DNA from: Gymnopus androsaceus JB14
Taxonomy: Eukaryota; Basidiomycota; Agaricomycetes; Agaricales; Omphalotaceae
Length of the DNA stretch: 64,000 nt
NCBI GenBank assembly: GCA_009733575.1
Contig: ML769529.1
Location: forward strand, 64,118-128,117
Reading direction: 5' to 3'
The notes under the pieces are model-generated. The model did not search any database and was not told where the DNA came from. It saw only the letters and a list, made by a program, of their open reading frames with translations. Within the stretch, counting starts at the first letter, position 1. Each line of letters starts with the position of its first letter. The position numbers and the translations under genes were made by a program. Positions 23,372-35,469 of this stretch are shown here, piece after piece.

Positions 23372-26300
23372 ATGTCTACACTCAATGGAGTCGATCCCGA
23401 AACCGACCCTCGTGCACCCAAAGAGGATGGATGTAAATGTAACAACAAAAGGAATTTGGTGGTCTGCATCGATGGTACCTCGAACAAGTTCGGCTCAAAG
23501 GTTAGTTTCTGCTGGCCATTGAACGTGCTTAAGCTAACTATGTCTCTAGAACACCAACATTGTCGAACTGTATAGTCGGCTCGTGAAAGACGATAAGCAG
23601 CTAACATTCTATAACAGTGGGATCGGGACGTACGCCGAGCCTTCCTGGAAGTCGGTAAGCTACTGGAAACAGGTCATGGCTAACAAACTTGATCTCGCAC
23701 TTGCCCTGTAGGTTAATTTGTCTCTAATTGGAAAGCCTACTCACATATGATGTCTCGATTGTAGGAGATTCGAAAAAATTCTTTTGGATGCATACCGTTG
23801 GCTCTCTGAAATGTACAGACACGGAGATTGTATTTTTCTCTTCGGTATGATTTCTCATAACCATCGGACTTTTCATCAAGCTGAACACTACTCAGGTTTT
23901 TCTCGGGGAGCTTACCAGGTTCGCGCTCTGGCAGGAATGATCGAAAAGGCAAGAGGTGACCAATGTCCCCGTACTAGTGCATGACTCACTCTGATTCGCA
24001 GGTCGGATTAATTCACAAGGGAAACGCAGCTCAGATACCCTTGTGCGTAGCATCCGCGTCATCCTCCTTCATATACACTGAGATACGCATAGCGCCTACG
24101 AGCTGTATGCTCGGTCGACAGACAATCAGCCCAATACAGAACCACAAGAGGATTCTCTAGACTATATGCCCTGGCGTTTTAAGACTACTTTTTCGAGGAA
24201 GAATGTCAAGGTTCACTTTGTCGGTGTGTGGTATGTCTTGAATATACTGACAATAGTGTCCGCCTACTAATCAATATGTTCGACAGGGATACAGTATCAT
24301 CAATAGGATTTGTACGGCCAGCCAAAGACCTACCTTTAACAACGTCTGGCATAACACATGTATGCTATTTTCGGCATGCGCTTGCGCTGGATGAACGCCG
24401 TGTCAAATTCTTGCCTGAATACGCGTATAGAGGTGCATCACTGGGCCCAAAGTCAGAACCAAAGGATGCTCCAGAGTTGGAGGAGGATCTTTCGGGAGAA
24501 CCGACAACATCCCAAATCAAAGAACCTCTATCGGCTGTGTATGTTTTTGTATCAATGCCAGTGTGCACATCTCATTCTCATTCTAGGAGTGGAGCTAATG
24601 CAATGGACACAAAGAAGAAGATTAGCTCTTCATCTTCTACAAGACCACAGACAAAGGAAGTCTGGTTTGCAGGCACGCATTCAGACATGTAAGTTTCGGA
24701 CCTTTAGATGCATTTCTGCTTGATTCTTAATTGACTATTTAGCGGTGGAGGTAACACAGTCAATAAAGGTCTCAATTCATATGGACCAGCCTTAAGATGG
24801 ATGATACACGAGGCCATACTCGCTGGTCTTCATGTGGAGCCTTTGAAGGTCAAAAAGAAAGGCCCTGTTGAGAATGTGGAAGTTACCGGGAAAAAAACGG
24901 ATGATGGTGGAGAAAAGAAAGAGCTTAATATCGAGAAGGTTAATTCAACCACGAACGAGTCGTTGACAGGGTTTTGGTGGATATTCGAGGGTTTTCCTAT
25001 CAGACGATTATCATACAAGGATTCAAAAGACACGACTCATCGGTATGTCAATCTAAATGTGCATTTATTACGGTCCTCACCTGCTCGATTCAGCCCTCAT
25101 ATGGGTACTCCACGGCAAGTCGTAGAAGGCCAGTGGATACATGAGTCGGCCTATTCGAATGCCAATCCTGCAGATACACGCATCCCGTTCAAAACCCGTT
25201 TACCCTCAAGCTGGGATGGGAAAGTAGACCTCAGCAAAATCGAGAAAGACTTGTATAACAGAGTCCAAGAAAATTTGATGCCACTTTTACAGAAGCCCCA
25301 AATCGAGCCGGAACACTTTATTGCCCGTTTGAATGCTTTGGTCGAAATATCCTCCTCTCGTCAGTCTTTATTAATTCATCTTCTTTATTTACAGTATCAC
25401 AAGTTGATTTCATTTTTACAGCGGAAGGACTTATTTCTTTAGACCAGACTAAAAACTCTGCGCAGGATTTATATTCCATCTTAAGAGATATCGCTGCCGA
25501 TACTTCATTGGACCTTCAAGATTTGCAGTTGATAATGGCGGATCTCACCATCACCATCCTGTTGAAATTCCCCGAGGGGCAGCTCTCAAAACGCGCTCCC
25601 CATGAGATGCCTCTTGTAATAACTGTGTTGCTCAAAAGTACAGCACTAGATTATGGGGAGCGCGCAAAAAAGTTTTTACAGACCTACGGTACAGGTAGTA
25701 TCATATTTATCTTAAATATTTCCTTTTCAACTTCTGATACGCTTCTTATTGCAGCGGAGATCTTAACGCTACGCACAGCCCGGGATTATGATTTAGGTGA
25801 CTATATGCCATCATCAGTATCTTTGGATGGCAAATACATTGCCATGCCCCAGTCTAAGATGCGCACTGTACATGTGTGGGATGTCACAACAGGCAACGTA
25901 CTTGCTGAGCCATTAGAGGGACATTCCGATGATGTAAATGCTGTCGTATTCTCCCCGGATGGTAAACAAATTGCTTCAGGCTCAGATGACAGGACAGTGC
26001 GTATATGGGGTGCAACGACAGGCCAGGAACTTCATGTCCTTGAAGGTCATGTAGACTATGTCTCCTGTGTTGCTTTTGCTCCCAATGGCACACAAATTGT
26101 CTCTGGCTCAGGTGACAACACAGTCCGTGTGTGGGATGTGGAATCGAGGCAGGCACTCCATGTCCTTCAGGGACATAAAATCTTGATCCACTCTGTTGCA
26201 TACTCCCCAGATAGCAAAAAAATCGCATCAGGCTCAATGGACCAGACAGTGCGCGTGTGGGATGCGGAAACGGGACAAGTGCAGCACGTCCTTGAAGGGC

Positions 26301-26698
26301 ATACTGATTCAGTATACTGTGTGGCGTTCTCCCCAGATGGCACACAAATCGTCTCAGGCTCGCATGACAGAACGGTGCGTGTGTGGAATGCATTCACGGG
26401 CAACATATTTCGTGTCCTTGAAGGACATACAAGCTTGGTCTGGTCTGTGGTATACTCTGGAGACAGTGACAAAATTGCCTCAGGTTCGTATGGTGGGATA
26501 ATTCATATATGGGATACAAAAAGCGGGCAAGTACTTGATATCTTTGGACGTACAAATGCGCCTGTCCGCTCTGTAGGATTCTCTCCAGATTCCAAACGGG
26601 TTATCTCAGTCCAGTCCAATGGGATAGCCCGCGTGTGGGATACGACTCACGAGTGGAAGGATGGAAGATTTCTTGTAGAAGCACAGTGCATACTATAA
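23372..26698 (+). CDS. DUF2235 (Tle1-like hydrolase) domain fused to seven WD40 repeats
   Basis: The ATG at 23372 follows CAGCCA. Many short introns restore frame throughout, and every exon joins cleanly. The N-terminal half is a DUF2235 alpha/beta-hydrolase: NLVVCIDGTSNKFG, NIVELYSRL, YNSGIGTYA, DCIFLFGFSRGAYQVRALAG (nucleophile elbow GFSRG), VHFVGVWDTVSSIG, and THSDIGGGN with the presumed catalytic histidine. Bacterial relatives (T6SS Tle1) are phospholipases. A ~200-residue linker follows, then seven WD40 repeats of about 42 residues, with the pattern FSPDGxQIxSGSxDxTVRVWD, enough for a full beta-propeller. No NACHT, NB-ARC or transmembrane segment lies between. Likely a soluble lipase-like protein with a ligand-sensing propeller, similar in layout to fungal non-self-recognition proteins; the role is inferred. 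Confidence 0.9.
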
Positions 26699-26916
26699 TC
26701 AACTCGATTGAATATTTCAGTCGCCTGTGACAAGGAGACAAAGCGATTCGATAATAGTTGTGTATTGTTAATCCATTGCCTCGCGCTCGGCTCAAGTGTT
26801 GACCTTAATTGAGGACAGAATCAAGTTTGTGTGCACTTCGTAAGGAGAAATTGAGCGTGGAATCGCAGGTGAATTCAGCACGTAGTTAATAATTTACGGC
26901 GGTGGGTCCAAAACGC
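26699..26916. other. Short intergenic region
   Basis: 3' flank of the DUF2235-WD40 gene up to the breakpoint of the DUF2855 tail duplication. Nothing else seen. Confidence 0.4.
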
Positions 26917-27541
26917 AGCCGCTATATCGTTGGGGAGTGACGAACTTGGTTCTCGCAGAAAAGGAGGCGGACAAAATTGAGTGGTCGGCGAATACCGATC
27001 CTAAGGCGACCCGTAGTAGCAGCGATATGAAACGCGTCCTTGCCTACCTCGGTTGGCTTCTGGCTCGTCACATAGCAGTTCTTCACGCCGGAATGGCTGA
27101 CCATCCGCAGGCTATAGGTGATTCCATCACAAATGTTTAATACGCAAAAGAGCGCTTGGGAGGCTCTGATGCAAGACTGCAGCTCAAGTGGGCTGGGTCC
27201 AGATAAGAAATGGATTTGCAGTATGTGGGAGGCAGACGACGGCCCTTGTCCAAGGCGAAACTGTAATCAATATCCTTCCTCGAGTTGCAAGCAATCACTC
27301 GAAACGTTTCCATTCCATATGAGAATTTAATCATGCGAGTTGGGCATTTGCGAGACGATCATACACATTAAGAGAAACCAAGTACGTAGAAAGCAGTTTT
27401 GAGTATTCAAGCAGCTCTGGCTGCAGGTGAAGCGGCTGGAGAGATAGTCAACAATCTAGGCGAAAAATGAATCATTAGCTGCCACGAAAAAGAAACACAG
27501 AAAGTAAACAAAACGCCCGAAAACGTACCCAAGGTTATCGT
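26917..27541 (+). pseudogene. Duplicated 3' tail of the DUF2855 gene
   Basis: Homologous to 19231-19930: the last part of the DUF2855 coding sequence, the stop region and ~250 bases of 3' flank. The 5' two-thirds of the gene are absent, and a ~70-base stretch encoding the conserved GGEHVRMAYEAMVES-like segment is missing. It cannot encode a functional protein. Similarity extends into the 3' end of the neighbouring small membrane-protein gene. Confidence 0.85.
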
Positions 27542-27555
27542 TCAATTTTTCGGCT

Positions 27556-27798
27556 CTAAGCAGGAATTAACAAATCTCCCCACGTCCTCACAGCAACTAC
27601 TCCTCCAACAAACAAGCCCACACCCGTAAGCATACTGATGTTTCCTGGCAATTTTTCCGGTGCAAAGACTTCTTCCCGCAGGAAACGTGAAAATGAGGAT
27701 TCGTTTGGGTCTACAAGCTGGCCTCGTCTCCCTGATTGGGATTTTGACAAGTAGGAGGCTGGAGGAGCTGAGGGAGTGGTAGCTGCGCGGCGAGCCAT
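27556..27798 (-). CDS. Small single-pass membrane protein, possibly Tom6-like
   Basis: An 80-codon uninterrupted frame. The N-terminus is Arg/Ala/Ser-rich (MARRAATTPSAPPASY), then FSRFLREEVFAPEKLPGN, then one hydrophobic segment (ISMLTGVGLFVGGVVAV) ending RTWGDLLIPA. Size, single C-proximal membrane anchor and the WGDLLxP ending recall the fungal Tom6 subunit of the mitochondrial outer-membrane translocase, but no diagnostic motif is strong enough to assign it. Its 3' end is also present, truncated, near 19930-19960, showing that the ancestral order was DUF2855 gene followed tail-to-tail by this gene. Confidence 0.6.
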   Translation of the reverse strand: MARRAATTPSAPPASYLSKSQSGRRGQLVDPNESSFSRFLREEVFAPEKLPGNISMLTGVGLFVGGVVAVRTWGDLLIPA

Positions 27799-27889
27799 GT
27801 TTTTGATGATGGTGGTGAAAAGCTGAATGAAAGTGACAGTTGTTTGAATCTGAAGATTCTGACAAAGAACACGCTTAGGCGCGCGCTTA

Positions 27890-29000
27890 ACTCAAGTTGA
27901 TACGGTCCAAAATCGCGTCCTATCAATTCCAAGGAACTTCCTTCAAGTTCCCATTTCCAGCGCTCGGCGATTGAGATGAAGGGCCGAAACCACGACGCAT
28001 CCGGCTCGTACATCTGACCCAGAGACATGAAAGTAATCCTAACTCGTATCTCGTCATCAGCACCCTATCTAGTTTAACCCACTGATCCCTCAGACCAGAC
28101 TGGATCGAGGGGTCCATCAAGAGGACCAGAATTGAAGTCAAATCTTACAAACAGAGTCATGAATAAGTGAGTAAGGAAGGATATAAGCGAATGGGATTGA
28201 GAGCGGTATAATGTGAGCAGCGATACTCTTGCATGGATCCGATCATGGCTGTTACATCGATACTTATTTTAGCGGTCAAATAATCGATTTCGCTGTTCAC
28301 CTGGTACAAATATAGCTGCTGAGTCTAATATGAGACGAATCCAGTCCCAGACACTCCCCACCTCCAGCACTGCAATCCTAGTTCAGGTCTAAGCACTCTC
28401 CCTAACACACTTCCGAAATTGCGTTTGGAGGTGATGTCCACGAGAACAGCGCTGAGCATTATATGATATGTCCATTCCCCATTCCACAAGGCGATAAATG
28501 TACTCATCCAATCATTCTGTGAGATACAAAGTGACCTGGGAAGCATGATGGACAACATATCTTGAGTCTTCATGCTCTAGGACTGGGCCTCCACCCAGAG
28601 TATTTAATTTACAACGTGAGGCCATATACCTTACTTGGAAGTCTCCGATGGCATATCCGGAATTCATGACTGGCGTAACAGATGACAGCCTCTGGTCGAT
28701 GTCTCGATGAACACGGTTGTATCCTCATTAACACCTGGTGCAAAATCCAGCGCTCGAAAAAATCTTCCGAAAGACCCCGTTTCGGGCAGAAGCCCAGCGA
28801 ACGTATTCATATGTAAATTCTGCTATTGGCCTACCGAGAGGTCAGCATTGCAAGTACCTGCTGCTTGGGCTGGGACAAAATGGCGAAATCTTTACATACG
28901 ATACGATTGCCATACTGCGAACTGCAGGGGATCATCGCGCAGATTTCAACAACAACGGCGGAAATATTGTTTCGAAACCGGGCCTCATTGGTAACAGGCT
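27890..29000 (-). pseudogene. Decayed F-box-like protein gene, copy A
   Basis: On the minus strand, scattered frames match the intact paralogue at 39413-40752. Near 28990-28850 there is RFRNNISAVVVE and IVCKDFAILSQ (the F-box-like start). Near 28450 there is MLSAVLVDI. Near 28090-27990 there is RYELGLLSCLWVRCTSR. Stops and frame changes occur between all blocks, so no product is expected. Confidence 0.7.
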
Positions 29001-29331
29001 TGGAAGACCTATCGAGATAGGCAGACGTCAGAATAATTCAAGATGAGCAACGTCGGTGGAGCTTACATATCATGGCAGTTGAAGTCTGTTCAAGTGTCCA
29101 CAGCATCACATCACTGTTCAACTTCAAGAACGACGTGGGGAAGGAAGGAAAACTGGCTTGGTCGAACGACTATTGTACCGGCTCGACTCGGTTTACAATT
29201 CAAAGGTTAGTACCTTGCTTATACAGTAGAGCAGGAGACTTTGAATTGAAGTCGGTGGTTGATCTAAAAACATCGAACTTGTTATGAATCCCTCCTCCGC
29301 TTCCACCGAGCACCGAACGCAGGGAAACACA
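29001..29331. other. Spacer between F-box-like copies A and B
   Basis: No gene supported; short open frames only. Confidence 0.35.
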
Positions 29332-30560
29332 CTAAAAGTAATAATCGTCGAAATACAATGCAGCATGATCGACCATGAGTATACCCGCCGCATCCGACAG
29401 AGGTAGCAATGTCCGTACATGGTCCAAAATTGTTCGGTCAATCGAACTGCCTCTATGGAATGACCACACGTCAGAACGATGCGTCCGACCAGTACATCTG
29501 ACCCCGAAAGATTTCAGCAATCCCAACTGATACCTCTGCGTCAATGCCCCATCCAGTTGAGCCCAATCCTCTCGGAGCGATACAAGATCAACAGCACCGA
29601 GTCTACCTGCATCAAAGTCGATAGAAATTTCGCAAACAGACTGAGGGAGGTGAGAGACAAAGTGCGCAATGAAGGCAATGATGAAGGTGCCTCCGAAGCC
29701 ATTTAATGTAAGTTTGGATACTCTCAGACCTTGCGTGAAGGCCGTCATGACTGTTACAATGTTTTCTTCTTAGCCAGAGTCCAATAATCGAGCCATCCGC
29801 TGCTCACCTGGCGTCAAGTTTTCGCCGTACCATCCATTCCCCACATCCAATACAATTCTAGTATCAGACCTAAGCACTCTCAGTAATCTGCGCTCAGGTG
29901 CATCGTATCTCGTCTCGAAACCCAAGAAAACAGTGCTGAGCATCGGAGGATATGATATACCCAAACCCTGCTCAACAGCGGAGAAATTTCCTCTGAAATA
30001 CAGGGTTCTCAGCGGACTCGGAAGAATGAGTGGCTCATCTTCGAAGCATTTACTTGGCAAAGCAAGCAGCTTCAAAACCGTAAGAGATGCCAGCATGTCT
30101 CGGAAAGACTGCCAGTCTTGTTCATCCCACAATTCAATCCAGAGTGCTTCCAAATTTTCGCCCATATGTGTCCCGATTGCTTGGAAATGCTGAGGACATG
30201 AGGAGTCCTTCGCTCACCAGCTCAGTAACAGATGGCAAACTCTGGAATATAAACGAAATATCATCGATCTCATTGGGATCGATTACGTCCAAACGCACTG
30301 CTCGAACCAATCTTCTCCAAAGCCACAGTTTTTGGATCCCGTAGAAACCTAGCGAAGCGCGTCGCCAGCGACGTTTTAGACCACGAGTTTGGTGAATCGT
30401 ATGGTGACAGGTCGACAATTCGGAATATCTGCTGCTGTGACAGGATAGCAAAGTCTTTGCATACAAGTGCTGCATTGCGAAGTGAGGGAGGGTCGAGTCG
30501 CAAGTTTTCGACGATGAGGATGAATATTTCGTTTGGAAACCGGCGCTCGCTGTGTAGGTT
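29332..30560 (-). pseudogene. Broken F-box-like protein gene, copy B
   Basis: Contains RRFPNEIFILIVENLRLD, RNAALVCKDFAILSQQQIF, then LRTLYFRG, ISYPPMLSTVFLG, an intron at the position conserved in copy C, and QRYQLGLLKSFGVRCTGR. Two +1 frame shifts (about 30315 and 30190) separate the blocks, and the frame has no ATG upstream of RRFPNE. The rest is well preserved, so loss is recent or the breaks are sequence errors. It lies head-to-head with the SCI1-like gene (about 190 bases between starts). Confidence 0.75.
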
Positions 30561-30751
30561 TATTCCTCATAGTAGAATTGGATAGTGTCAATAAGAGAGC
30601 AGACCGCCTCCGAGTCGACTCTGATAGTACAAGGCTTGAATGGAGCTAGTTTAGCGGTCGATATGGATATCGTAGGATCTTTACCTTTTAGGACAGTGCG
30701 GAGGTGAGATGAGATGAATAAGCGCCGGAAAGCCTCTCTGTTGTCCACATC

Positions 30752-31858
30752 ATGCCTTCTCGATCCCGGTCCCCCTCCCGAGAACGTTCTGACGACAACA
30801 TCCGGCTGCCTCATAACGCAAAGCCCATAGGCGAATCCGACTATTTCCAGAAAAGTGATGAATTCAGGATATGGCTCAAGGATGAAAAGGGCAAAGTGCG
30901 TCAATAGGAAATAAACGAAAAGAATTTAACATTAATCTAAAATGCAGTATTTTGACGAACTAACCGGCGAAAAAGCTAGAAGGTGAGCATCCAGTTTAGT
31001 TGTAATAGTGGATGCTCATTTATGACCAGCTATTTTCGAAAGTTCGTGAAGGTATGAAGCTATTGTGCCAATCTCTACCTCATGCTGATACATAAGACCA
31101 TTGATTTAGTATTGGAATAGAGGCAAACTTTCAAGTGTGTATTCCGAGCTTCTCTTTTTATTGCTCTAAATCCACCGTCAGAATCATTGTACGCCGGCGT
31201 AGATATTTCAACTATCCCTTCCCGTGCTCAAACAGGATACAAATGGTCGTTTGCCTCGAAATCCTCTCGTGCTGACGAAGAAGCTCTTCAAAGAGCTCGT
31301 GCCTCAGTCAGCGCTGCGACTCGTGTCCGCGACGAAGAATCATTAACGAATACTCGTAATGCTGGTGGTAGTAGTGGTCGCGTCCAAGGTCCTACTTTGC
31401 CATCTTCTTCAGACATGCAGCTTGCTCGGGAGTATACTGCGGACACTCAAGAAGAGGAGCGCCGGCTGAAACGTAAGCGTGATCGCAAGGAAGACAAGGA
31501 GAGGATTGAGGATGTCGTTGGACCGAAAGAGGTTGGACGCGAAGGGATGCTGGAGAAGAAGAGGGCTAAACGAGAGAATGACCGGGTGTTTAGGGATAAG
31601 GGTGATGAAGGGCTCGAGGCAGACGAGTCTACGCTCATGGGCGGCGGTGATAGTTTCAAGCAACAGTAAGTTTGAAGATATATTTCTATTCCGCTATTGA
31701 TTAAACTCCGCCGTAGGATTGCTCGAAGGGATGCCGCTCGTCAGCGGAAACAAGAGGATAAAACAGGTGCGATACGTGAACGAGTTTCTGCCTTCAAGGA
31801 GAAGGAAGATGCCACTATGGCCATGTTCCAAAAACTCGCAAAGGAACGCTTTGGTTAA
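30752..31858 (+). CDS. SCI1-like Arg/Ser- and Lys-rich nuclear protein
   Basis: Six exons join in frame: 30752-30895, 30948-30982, 31030-31051, 31110-31134, 31182-31665 and 31717-31858, with introns of 47-58 bp. The N-terminus is RS-like (SRSRSPSRERS). A conserved block follows: FRIWLKDEKGKYFDELTGEK, YFRKFVKYWNRGKL and SLYAGV. Then GYKWSF and a long basic/acidic helical tail with nuclear-localisation-like RRLKRKRDRKEDK, ending MAMFQKLAKERFG. This resembles the eukaryotic family containing plant STYLE CELL-CYCLE INHIBITOR 1, small nuclear proteins linked to splicing and cell-cycle control. Function here is inferred from that resemblance only. Very small exons (22 and 25 bp) are notable. Confidence 0.75.
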
Positions 31859-34650
31859 CCGTCTCTCATGTACAACTAGTGCCCTCGCTGCCGAGTTACA
31901 AACATATTCTTACTTGGTTCCTGGTATACAGTAAGTTACACTCGAAATATTACAATTTTCACATCCAACACCGGTTATCGTCATCCAGCATTTCTGCCTG
32001 GTAAAAACGAGTTTATAGATATCTTCAGACAAGAAAAACAACCATCTGACATACCTTTATCCCAGAAGAACCTTGTACCTGTCGACCGTGTTGGTTACTT
32101 GAATCGGAGCTTTTGCCTAAAGACCACCGTTTCGACTTTGTTGACCGATTGGAGTGAGGGGCACCCCACGCTCTATCTTCAGGTTCGAGCATCTGGGCAC
32201 GGCCCACGAACGGTCCCGAGTCGTTTTTCTGGCGGCTCCGAAAGGACCGCGATGGTCGAGCACGATCGCCTTCTGGTTGCCCCAGCGGTTTCTCCTAAGT
32301 GCAGTATATCTTTTAGCCAACGGTCCATCCTCAGTTATAGGTCCGAACTAACCGATAGAGTAGCTGTATCATCCTCATAGTTCGAGTTCTTTTCGAAATC
32401 CACCTAAGCAAAATGAAAGGTCGATGAGAGCATGGACAGGAAAGGAGCTGGAACGGACGTACCAGAGTGTTACATTCGGATTGACGGTTTAATAATGGAA
32501 ATGCGTCATTAGTACGCTGAAGCTTTTACAGACCAGGTCAGTTTGTACTGTCACTATTGCAACCAATACGACTTACTTGACGACCCAAGGCTCTTGTCAC
32601 CGCCTTCTTTATTTTCCTCGCAGAGGATAAATTCTCATAACGGTCGTAGTTGAAGTTGTCCTAGAGGATAATCAATATCAGCGTCAACTAATGCTCCGAG
32701 AAAAAAAAGACGTACATGCATCGTATCGAAACTGGGGCTGCGGAAGGAAGAGCGGAAAGACCATAGATGACATATCTGTTGCTATAAGTACTTACTCGCA
32801 TTCATCATGATCCTCCTAGTACATAGCCTGCCAGCGAAACAACATACTTACTGTATCCAGATATCTCAGAGATCCGTCGGACATCAGGTGTTCAAAGAGG
32901 TAAGTTGTCTGATTTTAGAGAGCAGGAATGTTTATTCTATTCACGGCATGGTCCTATCAGGTGGCACATATAACCAATGCGGGGCTAAGCGAAATCGTAA
33001 TGCGGGGAACTGCCCTGGAACAGCCTGGGGATTAGGAAGCAGCGTAAATTCAATGGATACCGAAAGCGGGAACGGACCTCCTGCCTTGACGGAAATGGTC
33101 CTATTGGATAGCAGAGGAGCTTGAGGATGAAGTCAACCAGAGGAAACATTGATCCAACCGGGTTTAGCAGGAAATTCACTTCACTGCGGAACTCAAGTTC
33201 TTCAGCGTCGTCACGAAACTTCGGAGACCGGAAACAGTGGTGTTTACTCGGCCTTACTTCGACATATTGCGCTTTCGTCATTTAAGAGGTACTTTCGCGA
33301 GTCCGATAACATTCCGGTTCGACGATAACATTTCTAGCTGTACTAGCTTTGAGTAATCGCGTAAAAAGTCCTTAGGTATGAATGAGGAAATATTCAAGAT
33401 CTAGGAAAATGATTTCTCTTCTACTTGGATGACGCTGGTCGGAAGTCGTTCGATCGATATGGGCTGATTCTTTTTTTAAAAATATTTATTTATTTTTGGT
33501 TCAACGTCAACATTAAATAACTCCCTAAAGGTAGCCTAACCATTCTGTGTCGACTTTCCTTGGTAAACGGACTCCGCTAGTGGGAGGATGGAGTCTGGAG
33601 TTCAGTATTGGAGCCAGGTAAAACGTGACGGCACAAGCACTCCACTCCAACCCTCGAGACCAATATGGAAAGGTCGTTTACGAGCAATTTGCGAGGATGA
33701 ATTCTAGGTTTGGTAAGGCGGAAGCTGCGGAGCGGGTGTAAGTAACCCCTATAGCAGGGAGGCTGGAGTTATCAAAAGGCTGTATTGGTTTGTCGGAGGA
33801 AGAGGGGAGGAGTGACAACGTGGACGAGACGAGACGAGACGCCATCAGCCTTGTGTAGACAGAGAAAAGGGTTTCGGTTCAGGGAGGATACTAATCCCAG
33901 TGTCAACGGGGTATGATGCAGGAAAAGCATTACCCTACTAAATATCGAGTATCCCTGCTTGTTCCTCCTTCGAGTTCCTACTCCCTCTGTGCGGAAGAAG
34001 ACAACGAGATTGTTGAATTTTCATTTATAGTGTATATTTATCGATATCGTCAAGAAATCGAGATTTCGATACTCCCCCGCAAAAAGCTTGAACCACCTCT
34101 TTCCTCTAACACTCCAAGTAACCCAGCGTAGCTGAATTTCCATTTGCATGCTACACCCTGAGTATCTATCCCTACCATTGAGTATATCCCCACCACGGAG
34201 GGTACATCAAGGGCACCACCAGTCACTAAAGGACCACCACTCATCTCTTTGTCGCATCGCTCATTATTGAAGCAATACTTAGATTACTCGTTAAGGTAAA
34301 CGATGACTATGGTATGATGATATTTGAAATCAGCAAAAAGACACATTCACAACATACATCTGAACAATTCTCAAGCCCCTTTGACACGTCGTAACTTTTC
34401 GTATAACTCTTCGACCTTTCAGCTTCTCTTGCCTTTTCTCTTTTCCATCCTGAAACTTAGCTCTTCTCTTTTCCATTCTGAAACTTAGCTCTAAGTGATC
34501 TCATATAAAGCTAGGGATTGGAACGCGATATGAGCGCCCTGGTTAGGAGAGAAACAAGTCCCCAGCTGACCTTTCTTTTTCTGCATTTTCTACTTGCAGC
34601 GCTTGTGTTTCCTCCTCAAGCCGCTGCAACCCCAGCTACAGTCGATTATC
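31859..34650. other. Long gene-poor stretch
   Basis: About 2.8 kb without a supported gene. Frames at 32099-32380 (+) and 32985-33281 (-) are open but lack motifs. Local features are a GAGAC pentamer run near 33823-33841, an A/T-rich block near 33470-33500, and a short tandem duplication of CTCTTTTCCATYCTGAAACT near 34435-34495. Confidence 0.4.
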
Positions 34651-35452
34651 TCATATGGAATATCCGCCATATGGAATCAAGATTAGCCTTCCCCCAAGCC
34701 GGGAGGTGGGAATATTCCATGCAACCGTCATCCGGAATATGGAATATCATATTGGGGTCATATTCCATATGGTGGTCAGTCAAAAGGTAGTAATATTGGT
34801 AGTAAATGTACATTTTGAGCTATAGAAACTTGAAGATAATTGAGTCAAAGTGTGGCTTGAGTGCAGCACCAAGTTCTTGCTAAGTTTGAGGGTCCCACAG
34901 CAATAAACATTGCCATATTCTGTAGATTAGCCTTTTTTCAGACTTTCTAACACTCAATAATGGGCAACAATGCAACTTGAAAAATCCAGTCTAATCAGAA
35001 GCAAACTGTATTTAAACCTCATGGACCCAACAAAAAAAGCAGAAATTGGCCCAAAACAACAGCGAAACCACTGAACCAGCACAGGGAGGATCTCACTCTC
35101 AGCAATTGGTTAGAAGTGATAGATTATGTTGAGAGTCACCAGGACAAGACTCAGAAGGAGGTTGTTGTCTATTTCAAGACATGGAAGTCTGGTGTTCTAT
35201 CTTTTACACAGGGTGCACTGTTGAAGATTTTGAAAAAGTGTGGGGAGATGCAAGAGCGCACTGCTGCAAATCCAAGTAAAGTACAAACAGGTATTGAAGA
35301 TTATTTTGTCAAGTAATGAGTTGATTTTACATATAGAAATACACTGAGCATGATTCTAAAGTGAAAATAAATGATTTAAATCAAAATATCTGTTATGGAA
35401 TATCCGTCATATGGAATATGGTTTGGATGGGAACCGACGGTATTCCATATGA
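34651..35452 (+). mobile_element. Pogo/Tigger-like transposon remnant with CENP-B-type HTH
   Basis: Ends carry the inverted repeat TCATATGGAATAnCCG, and more CATATGGAATAT units occur inside at 34660-34770 and 35394-35425. An internal plus-strand frame ending at 35316 encodes LTLSNWLEVIDYVESH, DKTQKEVVVYFKTW and ALLKILKK, the helix-turn-helix pattern at the N-terminus of pogo/Tigger (DDE_1) transposases. The catalytic DDE domain is missing, so this is an internally deleted, non-autonomous copy. Confidence 0.65.
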
Positions 35453-35469
35453 AATAATTGACTGTATAC

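Noticed and set aside
32985..33281. 98-codon minus-strand frame in the gene-poor stretch
   Set aside because: No recognisable motif, no neighbours or splice sites supporting a gene.
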